A DNA stretch of 64,000 bases from Sinorhizobium sp. 8-89 (GCF_030124325.1 NZ_JASKLR010000008.1:1-64000); one strand, 5' to 3'. Counted from the stretch's first letter, positions 18,408 to 28,634 are shown. Notes: generated by a model not told the origin, from the letters alone. Program-made: numbers and translations.

Positions 18408-18913
18408 CACCCCGGTGGGTCGTCGTGAATGATCGGATGCAACAAGGCTACCGGTACGCTCTCGTTGCGCCAATTGGCCGTGACTTTCATCCCGATTTCC
18501 GGCCAGACTTGAGGCCCGCCGAGATGCTCGCGATCGGCGTGTTCGGCGGCAAGTACATGACCGATTGTCGCGACGAATTCCCCAACAGTTGGTTTTTAGA
18601 GGCCCGGCTGTCGCCGCTGCGAAAAGATCCGTCACTTAACTGGTTCGGTGTCGACGCCAGCCAACCGCTCAGCGTCTGGCTAGCCAAGGGATGGATACAT
18701 CCCGACGATCCGCGTGGCTGGTTCCAGTGGTACTGCCGCTATCACCAAGGTCGTCGCATGCCCGGCGAGGACGAGCGACAGATCGCCCGTTGGAAAGCTA
18801 TTCGCCGCCATATCGCTCAGCTTCGCCGAGCCTGCGAGCCTGGGGATTGCTGGTGCCGGCCGCGTCAGCGCCAGGCTCTGCTGCACTGGGCATATGACAG
18901 CCGTTCGATTTGA
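18404..18913 (+). CDS. Conserved-looking hypothetical protein coupled to tspO
   Basis: 169 residues, soluble, rich in Trp, Arg and Asp, with no signal peptide. It starts within the tspO stop (ATGA overlap), which strongly supports it being real. Features include LAIGVFGGKYMTDCRDEFP, a central WFEAR-like patch, and GWIHPDDPRGWFQWYCRYH. This W-rich segment followed by R(K)-W-rich helices recalls uncharacterised proteins found next to transport or redox genes. I cannot name a domain. Its coupling to tspO suggests a role with the sensor, possibly haem or tetrapyrrole related, but this is inference from position. Confidence 0.7.
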   Translation: MTPRWVVVNDRMQQGYRYALVAPIGRDFHPDFRPDLRPAEMLAIGVFGGKYMTDCRDEFPNSWFLEARLSPLRKDPSLNWFGVDASQPLSVWLAKGWIHPDDPRGWFQWYCRYHQGRRMPGEDERQIARWKAIRRHIAQLRRACEPGDCWCRPRQRQALLHWAYDSRSI

Positions 18914-19224
18914 CTATTATGCCGCTGCTGTGCAGAAAAATGTCCGGTATGATCGAGAACCGCAAAAAACTGCTCGATCGCGCCGCTATCGACAAGGTTA
19001 AGATGTCAACGTAGCACTCGTGATCACGACGTCCAGTAGGTCTGATGACTGCAATCAGAATGCCAGCGCGTGTCGGCCGACTTGCTGCTTTGCTCCAAAC
19101 GCAGGAGTTATCCCGGAAATGGCCAGTCTCCGCTCTCGACCAATGCGTCATTCCGGATATCCCCCGATGCACGCTACCGCTCGGCCGCTGGCGCGGGTAT
19201 CATCGGCGTCTTGGATTTCACCCG
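18914..19224 (+). other. Intergenic stretch, no gene supported
   Basis: One 31-codon frame (about 18920-19010, containing MIENRKKLLDRAAIDKV) has protein-like composition but no partner sequence that I recognise. Otherwise nothing is seen. It should contain the promoter of the gene at 19225. Confidence 0.35.
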
Positions 19225-19527
19225 GTGGCTAAATTGGATTTGCAGACCTTCAGAGATTCGATTGCGAAGCCACAGCCGCCCGCCGGCTTCAGCTCTGCCC
19301 TGCAGGCGCTGTGGTGGGATGCGAAGGGCAATTGGAAAAAGGCGCACGAGCGCGCGCAGGAGCACGACGATGCGGCGGACATGCGTGTGCATGCCTACCT
19401 CCATCGCAAGGAAGGCGACCAATCGAACGCAGAATATTGGTATCGCCGCTGCGGCGCCGCGCCGTCAATCTTAACGCTTGATGAGGAATGGCAAGAGTTG
19501 GCGCAGGGACTTTTGGAGCGAGGCTGA
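19225..19527 (+). CDS. Hypothetical protein of about 100 residues
   Basis: The convincing protein part begins near VAKLDLQTF and includes ALQALWWDAKGNWKKAHERA, DMRVHAYLHRKEGDQSNAEYWYRRC and the C-terminus WQELAQGLLERG. The helical pattern resembles one or two TPR-like hairpins. I recognise it only as a type of hypothetical protein common in rhizobia and Burkholderia. The open frame extends back to 19045, but residues before the GTG at 19225 are Arg/Pro-rich and not protein-like, so I chose the GTG. Function is unknown. Confidence 0.6.
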   Translation: MAKLDLQTFRDSIAKPQPPAGFSSALQALWWDAKGNWKKAHERAQEHDDAADMRVHAYLHRKEGDQSNAEYWYRRCGAAPSILTLDEEWQELAQGLLERG

Positions 19528-19790
19528 GCTCTGCTCGACCCAGCGTCTGGTTCCGGCGCATTTGAGGCGACGAGCGCATCCGCTCAGTTTCACTAGAACC
19601 ACGTCGAAGGACAGGCTCGGTTGGAGAGCGGAAGTTCCCGTCCCTCCCTTCAATGAAGATAGGCGTCGCACAAGTGAAGTTGCGCACTTTAACGTTGGTT
19701 GTCGACCAAGGCCAGCCTCAAGCCAAATAGACATGGCAGCAATACGCCAGTAAAATTTGGCCAATGGGTGCTAGGAAGGCTCCATTGCAT

Positions 19791-21551
19791 ATGACCAACG
19801 AAGCCATCAAACGCCGGCTTGCTGCCATTTTGGCCGCTGACGTGGTCGGTTACAGCCGGCTCATGGAGCGGGACGAGAAGGGCACGCACACGCTGCTCAT
19901 GGCGCGGTGGAAAGAGGTGCTGGAGCCGCTCGTCACAATCCATCAGGGCCGCATCTTCAAGCGGACCGGCGACGGCGTGTTTGTCGAATTCGGCAGCGCC
20001 GTCAACGCCGTCGAGTGCGCCGCGGCCCTTCAGCAGGCCATGGCGGCCGCGAACAGAGACATGCCGGAAGACCGGGCCATCGTTCTCCGCGTCGGTGTGA
20101 ACCTGGGCGACATCCTGGTCGAGGACAGCGACCTCTACGGCGACGGGGTCAACGTGGCTGCCCGTCTCGAGACGCTCGCCACTCCCGGTGGCGTAGCGAT
20201 TTCGGACGGCGTCCACGAATATGTGCATGGCCGCGTCGGCCTCGATTTCGTCGACAGCGGCTATCACGAGGTCAAGAACATCGAGCGCCCGGTGCATGTC
20301 TGGAGCTGGTCGCCGAACCGCGGCGGCGATGCTGTCAGCCCGTTCGTGGAAGACCAGCCGCGGCTTCCGGCGAAGCCATCGATAGCCGTCCTGCCGTTTG
20401 ACAACATGTCCGGCGACCCGGAGCAGGGTTATTTCGCCGACGGCATCACCGAGGACATCATCACCGATCTTTCCAAGGTGTCCGGTCTCTTCGTCATCGC
20501 CCGCAATTCCTCCTTCGCCTACAAGGGCAAGACGCCGGACATCCGCAAGGTGAGCCGGGAACTCGGCGTCCGCTACGTCCTGGAAGGCAGCGTGCGCAGG
20601 GCCGCCGACCGCATCCGCATCAACGCCCAGATGATCGACGGCACGACCGGCGGTCATCTGTGGGCCGAGCGCTACGATCGCGGCATCGAGGATATATTCG
20701 CGGTTCAGGACGAAGTGACCCGCACCATCGTCGACGCGCTCAGAGTGAAGCTGACGGCCGGCGAAGAGGAGCGGCGCGAGAGCCGCGGCAAGGTCGATCC
20801 GGCAGCCTATGACCTGCTCGTCCGCTCTCGCCAGACGATGCTGCAGTTCAGCGCCGTATCGTCCATGGAGGCGCGCAGCATGCTGGAGCGGGTCGTCGCC
20901 ATCGATCCGGGGCTGGCGGCCGCCTATGCCCGGCTGTCGATCATCGCCTTTGCGGAATACGTCAACCAGTGGAACGGCGCGACGCCTGAAAATCTCACAC
21001 AGGCGTTTGAACTGGCCCACAAGGCGATCGATACGGACGACACCGAGCCGCTAGGCCATCACGCACTCTCGCTTGTCCTTGCCTGGATGCGGCGTCTGGA
21101 CGAGGCGGAGGACGCCGCAGAGCGGGCGATCAAACTCGACCCCAATTCGGGCGACGCCTATACCGCACTGGGCACTATAAGGGAATTCGGAGGCCGGTAC
21201 GAAGATGCCGTCGCGCTCTATACGCGGGCCCACCGGCTCGACCCGCAATTCGACCTGTCGCTGCATTTCCTGGGGCGGGCTCTGTTGAGTCTCGGGCGCT
21301 TCGACGAGGCCGAGATCGCCTTCAAGCGACGGCTGACACTTGCGCCACGATCGGACATGACGCGGTTTTATCTCGCCTGTCTCTATGGTCGCATCGGCCG
21401 CCACGAAGAAGCGCAACGCTATTGGCGTGAGACACTGGAGGTTAACCCGAACTTTTCTGTCGATCACCTCAAGCGGGCCTTACCATACCGCGATGCCAAT
21501 CTGTTCGATCGGCTGGTGGACGGGCTCCGCGAGGCCGGAGTCTCCATCTAA
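19791..21551 (+). CDS. Class III adenylate/guanylate cyclase with TolB-like and TPR domains
   Basis: 586 residues from the ATG at 19791, preceded by GGAAGG; an alternative ATG at 19764 adds nine residues. The cyclase domain (about 10-175) has both metal-binding aspartates (ILAADVVGYSRLM and GDGVFVEFG) and the catalytic Asn/Arg helix (GDGVNVAARLE), so it should be active. Residues about 195-330 form the TolB-like region with ADGITEDIITDLSKV and LEGSVRRAADRIRINAQMID. TPR repeats fill the C-terminal 250 residues. Such soluble cyclases are expanded in Sinorhizobium. A SHOCT-domain gene follows 68 bases downstream. The signal it senses is unknown. Confidence 0.9.
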   Translation: MTNEAIKRRLAAILAADVVGYSRLMERDEKGTHTLLMARWKEVLEPLVTIHQGRIFKRTGDGVFVEFGSAVNAVECAAALQQAMAAANRDMPEDRAIVLRVGVNLGDILVEDSDLYGDGVNVAARLETLATPGGVAISDGVHEYVHGRVGLDFVDSGYHEVKNIERPVHVWSWSPNRGGDAVSPFVEDQPRLPAKPSIAVLPFDNMSGDPEQGYFADGITEDIITDLSKVSGLFVIARNSSFAYKGKTPDIRKVSRELGVRYVLEGSVRRAADRIRINAQMIDGTTGGHLWAERYDRGIEDIFAVQDEVTRTIVDALRVKLTAGEEERRESRGKVDPAAYDLLVRSRQTMLQFSAVSSMEARSMLERVVAIDPGLAAAYARLSIIAFAEYVNQWNGATPENLTQAFELAHKAIDTDDTEPLGHHALSLVLAWMRRLDEAEDAAERAIKLDPNSGDAYTALGTIREFGGRYEDAVALYTRAHRLDPQFDLSLHFLGRALLSLGRFDEAEIAFKRRLTLAPRSDMTRFYLACLYGRIGRHEEAQRYWRETLEVNPNFSVDHLKRALPYRDANLFDRLVDGLREAGVSI

Positions 21552-21619
21552 ATACGAAACTAAATACGAAACGGGACAGACATGCGTCCTCAGCGGAGAG
21601 GAGTAAGGAAGCGATCGCG

Positions 21620-22456
21620 ATGAGACAACTCAGTGAAGAGGGCCGACGGACCCTGGGAGGGATTGCGGAGCGGTACGGGGTCAGCGTCGGCGCGGTGGAG
21701 CACCTTCTGATGGCGATTATCGCCGGGCAGGCGACACAGGCCCAGTTCAACCATCCCGATCTGGGTGGGATGGGGCAATGGTCGCAGGGCGGCATGATCA
21801 TGGTTGGCGACATGTTCAACAATGCGCTGAAGGCGAAGGTGGCCGGGATTTGTTCCGAGCTTGCGGCCTTGGTGCGCGGCATGGATTTGCTTGGCCCGCA
21901 GACGTCGCGTCAGTCCCAATATCAAGGTCAGGGCGGCGGCGTCAGCCTGTTCGTGCCTGGCACGCTGTCGGCTGGGAACTGGTGGCCCGAGGAGTTAGGG
22001 CATCCTGCCTCGACCGGGGCGCAGAATGACCTGCGCTATGCCTTTTTTCCGACAACCCGACGGCTGGCGATCGAGATCGGCGGCCGGGTTACGGTCTATG
22101 ACACGAAGGACCATCGCATTGGCGGGTTCTCGCAGCAGCAAAGCGGCGACCAGTCGCTGAGCTTTACCTCCCAGCATGGGCTGGTGAAAGTTTCGGAGCT
22201 GGATGTGGTACCGCCCGGCGGCAAGAAACCGGCGAACACGCCGGGTACCGGAACATCCGCCGCCACGGCTGCGCCGTCGATATTCGCATCGGAATCCGCC
22301 GAGCCACAACAAGGGGCACATCCAGCGCCGGAGGCGGTTCGGTCGGATGAGCACATCTTCGACAAGATCGAACGCCTCGCCGCACTTCATGCGAAAGGCA
22401 TTCTCACGGATCAGGAATTCGAGGCCAAGAAGTCGGAGTTGCTCAGCCGACTATAG
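21620..22456 (+). CDS. SHOCT-domain protein of unknown function
   Basis: 278 residues, no signal peptide or membrane helix. The N-terminal third begins RQLSEEGRRTLGGIAERYGVS, helix-turn-helix-like in appearance. It is followed by a Gln/Gly-rich stretch with QAQFNHPDLGGMGQWSQGGM. The middle (about 90-195) seems globular (GTLSAGNWWPEELG, DLRYAFFPTTRRLAIEIGG). A Pro/Ala-rich linker leads to a C-terminal SHOCT domain (KIERLAALHAKGILTDQEF), a short oligomerisation or localisation helix pair. It follows the cyclase on the same strand, so it may be a partner or effector. That link is positional only. Confidence 0.8.
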   Translation: MRQLSEEGRRTLGGIAERYGVSVGAVEHLLMAIIAGQATQAQFNHPDLGGMGQWSQGGMIMVGDMFNNALKAKVAGICSELAALVRGMDLLGPQTSRQSQYQGQGGGVSLFVPGTLSAGNWWPEELGHPASTGAQNDLRYAFFPTTRRLAIEIGGRVTVYDTKDHRIGGFSQQQSGDQSLSFTSQHGLVKVSELDVVPPGGKKPANTPGTGTSAATAAPSIFASESAEPQQGAHPAPEAVRSDEHIFDKIERLAALHAKGILTDQEFEAKKSELLSRL

Positions 22457-22764
22457 CATCCAATGAACGCGGCCTGCCACACGGAGGTGAATGGAAGGCT
22501 TTCCATCGAGCCGCGCCGGGCGATGACGACCGTCAATGACCTCCGACAAAACCACAATCCGATTGAGTTCGCGCTCGCTCATCAAAGCCCATCCCGTCTC
22601 CGGGTATATCGGGTGAAGTTTGGACAACGATGTCCGCTTCCGACCACGACCGACAAGCTCGGTATGAGCACAATGGGCCTGCTTTCGGGTGGATAGTAGC
22701 TCCACGTCGGTGGCGCTTGGGACGCAGGATGGCGGGCAGCGTATCGCCGCCCGCCATCCTGAGG
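22457..22764 (+). other. Intergenic stretch between convergent units
   Basis: No supported gene. It separates the SHOCT gene (+) from the stop of the epoxide hydrolase pseudogene (-). A near-repeat, ATGGCGGGCAGCG and GCCCGCCAT, at about 22730-22760 can form a hairpin after the pseudogene and may be its old terminator. Confidence 0.35.
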
Positions 22765-23999
22765 TCAGCGAACCGACCGGAATCCCTCGCGCATATCCTC
22801 GACGAGCACCTGTGGCTGTTCCCACGCCGCGAAGTGGCCGCCCTTCGCATGGCGCTTGTAGAAGATCAGGTTGGGGAAGGCCTTGCGCGACCAGTTTTCC
22901 GAGCGGTGTAGATCTCGTCTGGGAAGGCGCTGACCGCGACCGGAATGGTCACGCCCTTGGGCGCGAAGAAGGGCAGCTTGCTTTCCCAGAAAAGGCGGCC
23001 CGAAGAGAGCCCGGTATTGGTCAGCCAGTAGAGCGTGATGTTGTCAAGGATATCGTCCCTCGTCAGTCCTTCCGAAGCCCCGTCAAAGACGCGGTTGATC
23101 AGCTTCTGGCTTTCCGGATCGTGGTCGATCATCCAGGCGGCGAGCGCAATGGGCGAATCGTCGAGGCCGTAGAGGGTCTGTGGCCGAGCCCCCATCTCCA
23201 ACGCGTAGCCGACACGGTTCTTGTAGAAGAAATCGAGCTGCTTCCACGCATATTCTTCATCGCCTTTCAAGCCCGTCGGCTGCGGACCGCCGGCCAGCGC
23301 CGCCGAAATCTCGTCCGGAAGAGTGCCGGGCATGTTGGTGTGGATGCCGAGCAGCCCTGCAGGCTTCTGCAACGCCATCTGCTCGTTGACAGCGTCATCC
23401 AAGTCGCCCCCTGCGCGACATATTTCTTGTAACCCAGGCGGTCCATCAGAACGGCCCAGGTACGTGCGACGCGCTGCGGATCCCAGCCGAGTTCGGTCGG
23501 CTTGCCCGAAAAGCCATAGCCGGGCAGTGACGGGATGACCACGTCGAACGCATCGGCTTCAGTGCCGCCATGCGCGGTTGGATCGGTCAGGCGGTCGATG
23601 ATCTTCAGTTGCTCGATGATCGAGCCGGGCCAGCCGTGCGTGATGATCACGGGCAAGGCGGTTTTGTGCTTCGACTTCACATGGATGAAGTGGATGTCGA
23701 CGCCGTCAATGGTGCCGAACTGGGGATATTTGCTGAGGTTCGCTTCGGCCCTGCGCCAGTCATACCGCTTCACCCAACAGTCGGCAAGTTTCTGCATGGT
23801 CTCAAGCCGAACGCCCTGGATGTCGTCTGCAACCAACTGCTGGCTCGGCCATCGCGTCGCCTTGACCCGCTGCTTGAGCTCGGCCAGTGCCTCCTCGGAC
23901 GCTTGGAAGCTGAACGGGCGGATCGAAGCATCCTGTGCCGGTTGCGCGGCCGCGCTTCCTGTCCGTGCGTCGGGCTCCGAGGTCGCCGGTTGTCAGCCG
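22765..23999 (-). pseudogene. Epoxide hydrolase with at least two frameshifts
   Basis: The whole protein is recognisable: DASIRPFSFQASEEALAELK (EHN start, about 23930), HGWPGS (about 23630), the nucleophile region near 23400, and RPQTLYGLDDSPIALAAWML. At the end come GGHFAAWEQP and FRSVR before TGA 22767-22765. Reading shifts one frame inside a run of G residues next to the nucleophile (about 23400), and again near 22910 after FPDEIYTAR. A stop lies just before the EHN domain, so the signal peptide is also lost. It is a paralogue of the intact gene at 3864-5180 with single-base lesions, so decay looks recent, unless some are sequencing errors in homopolymers. Confidence 0.82.
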
Positions 24000-24459
24000 A
24001 ATGGCCGGAAAGCCGACCTCCGCCGGTGTTGGGTTCAATCGGCGCCTTACCAACGACAGCGAAACGTCAGACTCCTCTCGTTCCCGCTGCATCAGCCGGT
24101 CGAGCACGGCAAAACCGAAGCGGCAGCTAAATTATCGTAACAAAAGTTCCCAAGGTAACTAAAACGGCCTCGTTTTTACAATAAAGTAGCTATTGGCGCA
24201 GGTCGGTCCACTGGCAACAGCCGACCGGTATGGATAGCGTTTCAATTCTGTTACTCCCGCTCCGGGAATTTAGCGTCACGCGGGCAAACCGCGGACTCGG
24301 ACGAGCCTTCAGGAAAGGCGGTGGTGGTCGGCCGCTTGTTGCTCGTGGGACTGAATTGACGAGGACTGATCAGGGCCACAGGTGTAAACTGTATATCCTC
24401 GACTCGTGGGAAAGCGCATCAGAACAAGCCGAATTCGACCATGTCAGAGGATGCTAGTC
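24000..24459 (+). other. Regulatory stretch before the large cyclase
   Basis: No supported gene. The 24120-24260 part is AT-richer than its surroundings and is the likely promoter of the cyclase at 24460. Confidence 0.35.
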
Positions 24460-27400
24460 ATGCCCGACATCGGAGACTGGCTCGCCAGCATCAGGCTTGA
24501 GCGGTATCGCCAAATCTTCTTGAAGAACGGCATCGATCTCGATGTCGTCGACGAACTCACCGATGCCGACCTCAAGGAGCTCGGACTGTCCCTTGGTGAC
24601 CGCAAGCGTTTTCTCAGGGCGGCCGCGACCCTGCCTCAGCCGCCGCCCGTCCGCGGGGGGACCAAGCCCCCCGTGTCACTGATCCACACCGAAGCGGAAC
24701 GGCGACAGCTCACGGTGATGTTCTGCGATCTCGTTGGATCGACAGCACTCTCCGCCCGCCTAGATCCAGAAGACCTACGGCAGTTGATCGTAGCGTACCG
24801 TGCCTGCGCCACCGAGATCGTCGGCCGGTACGACGGCTTTGTCGCCAAGTACATGGGCGACGGCGTCCTCGTGTACTTCGGCTATCCGCAGGCTCACGAG
24901 GAGGATGCCGAGCGGGCGGTGAGGGCCGGTCTCGCGGTCGTGGAGGCGGTCGACCGGCTGGATGCGGCAGGCGAACATCTGGCTGTTCGGATCGGAATCG
25001 CCACCGGCCTGGTGGTGGTGGGCGACATCATCGGCACCGGCGAGGCCGAGGAATGCAGCGTCGTAGGGGAAACTCCGAACCTGGCCGCCCGGCTACAGGC
25101 GCTGGCCGGGCCCGGCACAGTAGTCATTGCCGAAGCGACTCGCGCATTGCTGCGTGGGCAGTTCAAGCTCGAAAGTATCGGGCTGCGGCCGATCAAGGGG
25201 TTTTCCGGGGCGGCTGAAGCGTTTCGGGTGCTCGGCGAAGTGCGCAGCGACGACCGCTTCGAGGTCGGTCATGCGAGCGTGCTGCCGTTGGTCGGGCGCG
25301 ACCAGGAACTCGCGCTGTTGGTCGATCGCTGGAATTTGGCCAAGACCGCCGAAGGCCAGGTCGTCCTGCTCGAAGGTGAGGCTGGGATCGGCAAGTCGCG
25401 CCTCGCCCTCGCCCTTCGCGAGCGTCTCTTTCGACAACCACACAGATTGCGCCGCTACTTCGCCTCGCCCTACTACGTCAACAGCGCGCTTCGTCCGGTG
25501 ATCGCCCAACTCGAACAGGAGGCGGGATTTGAACGCGAGGACTCATCGGCCGAGAAGCTCGCCAAACTCCAGGCACTGCTCGAAAAACAGATGGGCGAGG
25601 TGAGCGAAATGCTGCCATTGTTGGCAGAGCTTCTCGGCATTCCGGGGACCGACCGCTGTCCAACACTGGATCTTGCGCCCCAACAGCGTAAGAAACGAAC
25701 CTTCGAAGTGCTCATCGCGCAGCTTGCCGGACTGGCTGCGCAGCAGCCGGTGCTCATGGTGCTCGAGGACGCTCACTGGCTTGACGCGAGCAGCCTCGAG
25801 CTGTTCGGTTTGTTAGTGGGCACGATCCGGCGGCTCCCGGTGCTGCTGGTCATCACCCACAGACCCGAGTTCGTCCCGCGCTGGGGTAGCTGCCCGCACG
25901 TGACAAAGGTGATCCTGAACCGTCTCGACCGGATGCAGGCTCAATCGCTGGTCGAACGGCTGGCCGGCGGAAAGCGCCTGCCTGCCGTCGTGCTCGACTA
26001 CATCCTGGCCAACACCGATGGCATCCCGCTGTACCTTGAGGAGTTGACCAAGACCATGCTCGAATCCGGTCTCCTGGAAGTAGGCGGCGATCAGTTTGGA
26101 CCGGGTGCACATTTGCCGCCGCGGGCGATCCCGGTGACGTTACACGACTCGCTGATGGCCCGCCTTGACCGTCTCGGCAGGGCCAAGGCGGTGGCCCAAA
26201 TCGGCGCCTGCATCGGGCGCGAGTTCTCCTATGAGATGATTGCGGCGCTAGCAGTGCTCGACAAGCCTGAGCTGCAGAGGGGACTTGATCAACTGGTTGC
26301 CACCGAGCTGGTTTTCCGGCGCGGAAGTCCGCCCGATGCGGTCTACAGCTTCAAGCACGCGCTTGTCCGAGATACCGCCTATCAGTCGCTGCTCAAGAGC
26401 CGACGCCGGGACCTGCATCGCCGCATCGGCCAGGTTTTCGAAGAACTCGCCCCGCACGTCGTGTCCGCTCAGCCGGAGCTCCTGGCCCATCATCTGACGG
26501 AGGCAGGAGAGTTGCCGCAAGCGATCGTGTTCTGGCACCGGGCTGCCGAGCACGCCAACGAGCGGGCGGCGAATGCCGAGGCCGTCGGCCACCTGGCCAA
26601 GGCACTCGACCTGCTCGCCCGGATGCCCGAGAACCCGGAGCGCCTCGAGCTTGAGCTAACATTGTTGATCACCATGGGACGAGTGCTTACCGCCGCGAAG
26701 GGCTATGGCCACCCGGAGGTCGAGCGTGTCTACAACCGTGCTCTCAACCTGGCGGAGCGCATTGAGGAAACGCCCAGGCTGTTCCCGGTGCTCCTCGGCC
26801 TCACCATTCATCATGCGGTGCGGTCCGAGCTATCCGCGGCGCGGGACCTTGGCGAACGGCTTCTGAGGTTGGCGCAGCAGATCTCGGATCCTGTGCTCGT
26901 AGTCGAAGCGTCCTATGCTTTGGGCATTACCTGCTCCTGGCGCGGCGAATTCGCCTCGGCATGGAAGCACTTCGAGCACGGGATCAGCCAGTACGACATC
27001 GCCCAGCACCGGGCCCATCTCGCGCTCTATGGACAGGATGGAGGACCGATATGCCTGTGCCGTGGCGGCATGGCGCTCTGGTATCTCGGCCACGATGACC
27101 GGGCGCTGGAGCTGATGGACGAGGCGCTCGCCATGACCGCGAGACTCGGACATCTGTTCAGCCGTGCCTATGTACTGACATGGGCGGCGATTTTGCACGT
27201 GCATCGACGCGACATCGCCAAGGCGCAAGAGGCGGCGGAGCTGGCATTGAAGTTCGCGGCGGAGCACGAATTTCCATTCTGGCACACCCAGGGGGTCTTT
27301 CTGCAGGGGTGGGTGCTGGCAGAAGAGGGCCACGTCGGGGAAGGCATCGAGCGGTTGCGAGAGGGGTTGGCTGGGATGCAGGCGATCGGGTCGGGAATGA

Positions 27401-27825
27401 CGGCGCCTTGGGCGATGGGCCTGCTCGCGGAGGCGCATGGAAAGGGCGATCGTTTTGCCGAGGGCAGCACCTTGATCGACGAGGCGCTCACCATCGTCGC
27501 GCGCACCGGCAACCGCTGGTGCGAAGCGGAGCTGCATCGGCTCAAGGGCGAACTCATATACTCGAGTTCAGAATGCGATCCCGCCGAAATCGAGGCGTCC
27601 TTCCGCCGTGCGCTGAATGTCGCTCGCGTGCAGGAGGCCAAGATGTGGGAACTGCGCTCGGCGGTGAGTCTGGCGCGGCTTTGGCGAGCACAGGGTCATG
27701 GAGCCCAGGCTTGCAAGCTGCTCGAGCCCCTTCTCGGCTGTTTCTCGAACGGCCATGGAACGCTCGATCTTCAGGACGCTCAAGCAGTCGTTGAGAGCTG
27801 CGGAGGTGGCAAATTGAGCACCTGA
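24460..27825 (+). CDS. SAM-domain, class III cyclase, AAA ATPase and TPR multidomain protein
   Basis: 1121 residues from the ATG at 24460, which has AGAGG 9 bases upstream. Domains in order are: SAM domain (about 4-65, IGDWLASIRLERYRQIFLKN); class III cyclase (about 85-255) with metal-binding Asp in VMFCDLVGST and YMGDGVLVYFGYP and the catalytic NLAARLQAL; a STAND-like ATPase with Walker A GEAGIGKSRLAL (about 305) and Walker B VLMVLEDAHWLD (about 430); then about 500 residues of TPR-like repeats. All key residues are intact. This architecture is common in rhizobia and probably couples cNMP production to partner binding and ATP-driven switching. It is monocistronic, and neither its ligand nor its target is known. 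Confidence 0.92.
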   Translation: MPDIGDWLASIRLERYRQIFLKNGIDLDVVDELTDADLKELGLSLGDRKRFLRAAATLPQPPPVRGGTKPPVSLIHTEAERRQLTVMFCDLVGSTALSARLDPEDLRQLIVAYRACATEIVGRYDGFVAKYMGDGVLVYFGYPQAHEEDAERAVRAGLAVVEAVDRLDAAGEHLAVRIGIATGLVVVGDIIGTGEAEECSVVGETPNLAARLQALAGPGTVVIAEATRALLRGQFKLESIGLRPIKGFSGAAEAFRVLGEVRSDDRFEVGHASVLPLVGRDQELALLVDRWNLAKTAEGQVVLLEGEAGIGKSRLALALRERLFRQPHRLRRYFASPYYVNSALRPVIAQLEQEAGFEREDSSAEKLAKLQALLEKQMGEVSEMLPLLAELLGIPGTDRCPTLDLAPQQRKKRTFEVLIAQLAGLAAQQPVLMVLEDAHWLDASSLELFGLLVGTIRRLPVLLVITHRPEFVPRWGSCPHVTKVILNRLDRMQAQSLVERLAGGKRLPAVVLDYILANTDGIPLYLEELTKTMLESGLLEVGGDQFGPGAHLPPRAIPVTLHDSLMARLDRLGRAKAVAQIGACIGREFSYEMIAALAVLDKPELQRGLDQLVATELVFRRGSPPDAVYSFKHALVRDTAYQSLLKSRRRDLHRRIGQVFEELAPHVVSAQPELLAHHLTEAGELPQAIVFWHRAAEHANERAANAEAVGHLAKALDLLARMPENPERLELELTLLITMGRVLTAAKGYGHPEVERVYNRALNLAERIEETPRLFPVLLGLTIHHAVRSELSAARDLGERLLRLAQQISDPVLVVEASYALGITCSWRGEFASAWKHFEHGISQYDIAQHRAHLALYGQDGGPICLCRGGMALWYLGHDDRALELMDEALAMTARLGHLFSRAYVLTWAAILHVHRRDIAKAQEAAELALKFAAEHEFPFWHTQGVFLQGWVLAEEGHVGEGIERLREGLAGMQAIGSGMTAPWAMGLLAEAHGKGDRFAEGSTLIDEALTIVARTGNRWCEAELHRLKGELIYSSSECDPAEIEASFRRALNVARVQEAKMWELRSAVSLARLWRAQGHGAQACKLLEPLLGCFSNGHGTLDLQDAQAVVESCGGGKLST

Positions 27826-28039
27826 TTGCTCCGCTGAAACGACTTTGATATAACTCCCGACTAACGCGATGGTTCTGAATTTCGACAGGGGTATTGGGCC
27901 GACTGGAACCGCGGCGAACCAGACCTCAGCCGAGGGAGCGTCGAACTTCGGTTTCCCACCCCAACTGAGACGGATCGCGAACCGGAAAGATCGACCCTTT
28001 GCCGCCGTCCGCCAATATTACCGGCCATGTCTGGATTAG

Positions 28040-28189
28040 GGCGTAAAGGCGGCGCACATCTACAAGAAGACAGGCGACCTGCGCGCCGTCCAGCTCTTGC
28101 TCGGCCACAAAAAGCTGGAGAGCACCGTGCAATACCTCGGAATAGAGGTGGACGACGCCCTTGCCATTTCCGAGCAAGTGGAGCTGTAG
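28040..28189 (+). pseudogene. C-terminal stub of a tyrosine recombinase (integrase)
   Basis: After an in-frame TAG at 28037 there remain 49 codons reading KAAHIYKKTGDLRAVQLLLG, HKKLESTVQYLGIEVDDALA and ISEQVEL, then stop. This is the end of the phage-type integrase fold. GH followed by STVQYLG provides the second conserved His and the catalytic Tyr. The Arg-containing catalytic core upstream is absent, so it is inactive. It points to past integration of a mobile element here. The surrounding bases hold nothing else recognisable. Confidence 0.75.
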
Positions 28190-28634
28190 CACTCAAGGGC
28201 GGCGCTTCGAAGCGAAGCGCCGCCCGCTGGCCTACTGAGGCGAAAGATCGACCCAAAGCCGCCATTCACCGAAAGCGCTGGGGATGTCCGGTACTGGCCC
28301 CCAGAAAGCGGACCTTCACGCGTCTGCGTTCCCAATCGAGGAAACGATTTTTTCCAAGGCACGTCGCACTAAACATATCGAAGCCGGAATTCGCATGGCT
28401 GCCTACGACTGCAAGGCAGCTTGTAACAATGCTCAGATTCCGCCTGCCGCAATGAACTGTGTCCGTGAACTTCAATACCATCCGTTTTCTTTCCGAGGGC
28501 CGCCACCTCGGCGCTGTCCGGCGGACCTGGCCCGCGTGCTTGAGCCCGCGCCGGCGCTCGACTCGACATAGGGGATATCCGTTCGAGGACCAAAGTTGCT
28601 GTGATAATCTTGCCGTTGCAGAAGCCGTAAAGGC
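28190..28634 (+). other. About 450 bp without a supported gene
   Basis: It contains two loosely similar segments (27976-28035 and 28238-28298, both with AAGATCGACCC) that flank the integrase stub, but no open frame resembles a protein. Probably mobile-element debris marking the left edge of the catabolic island. Confidence 0.35.
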
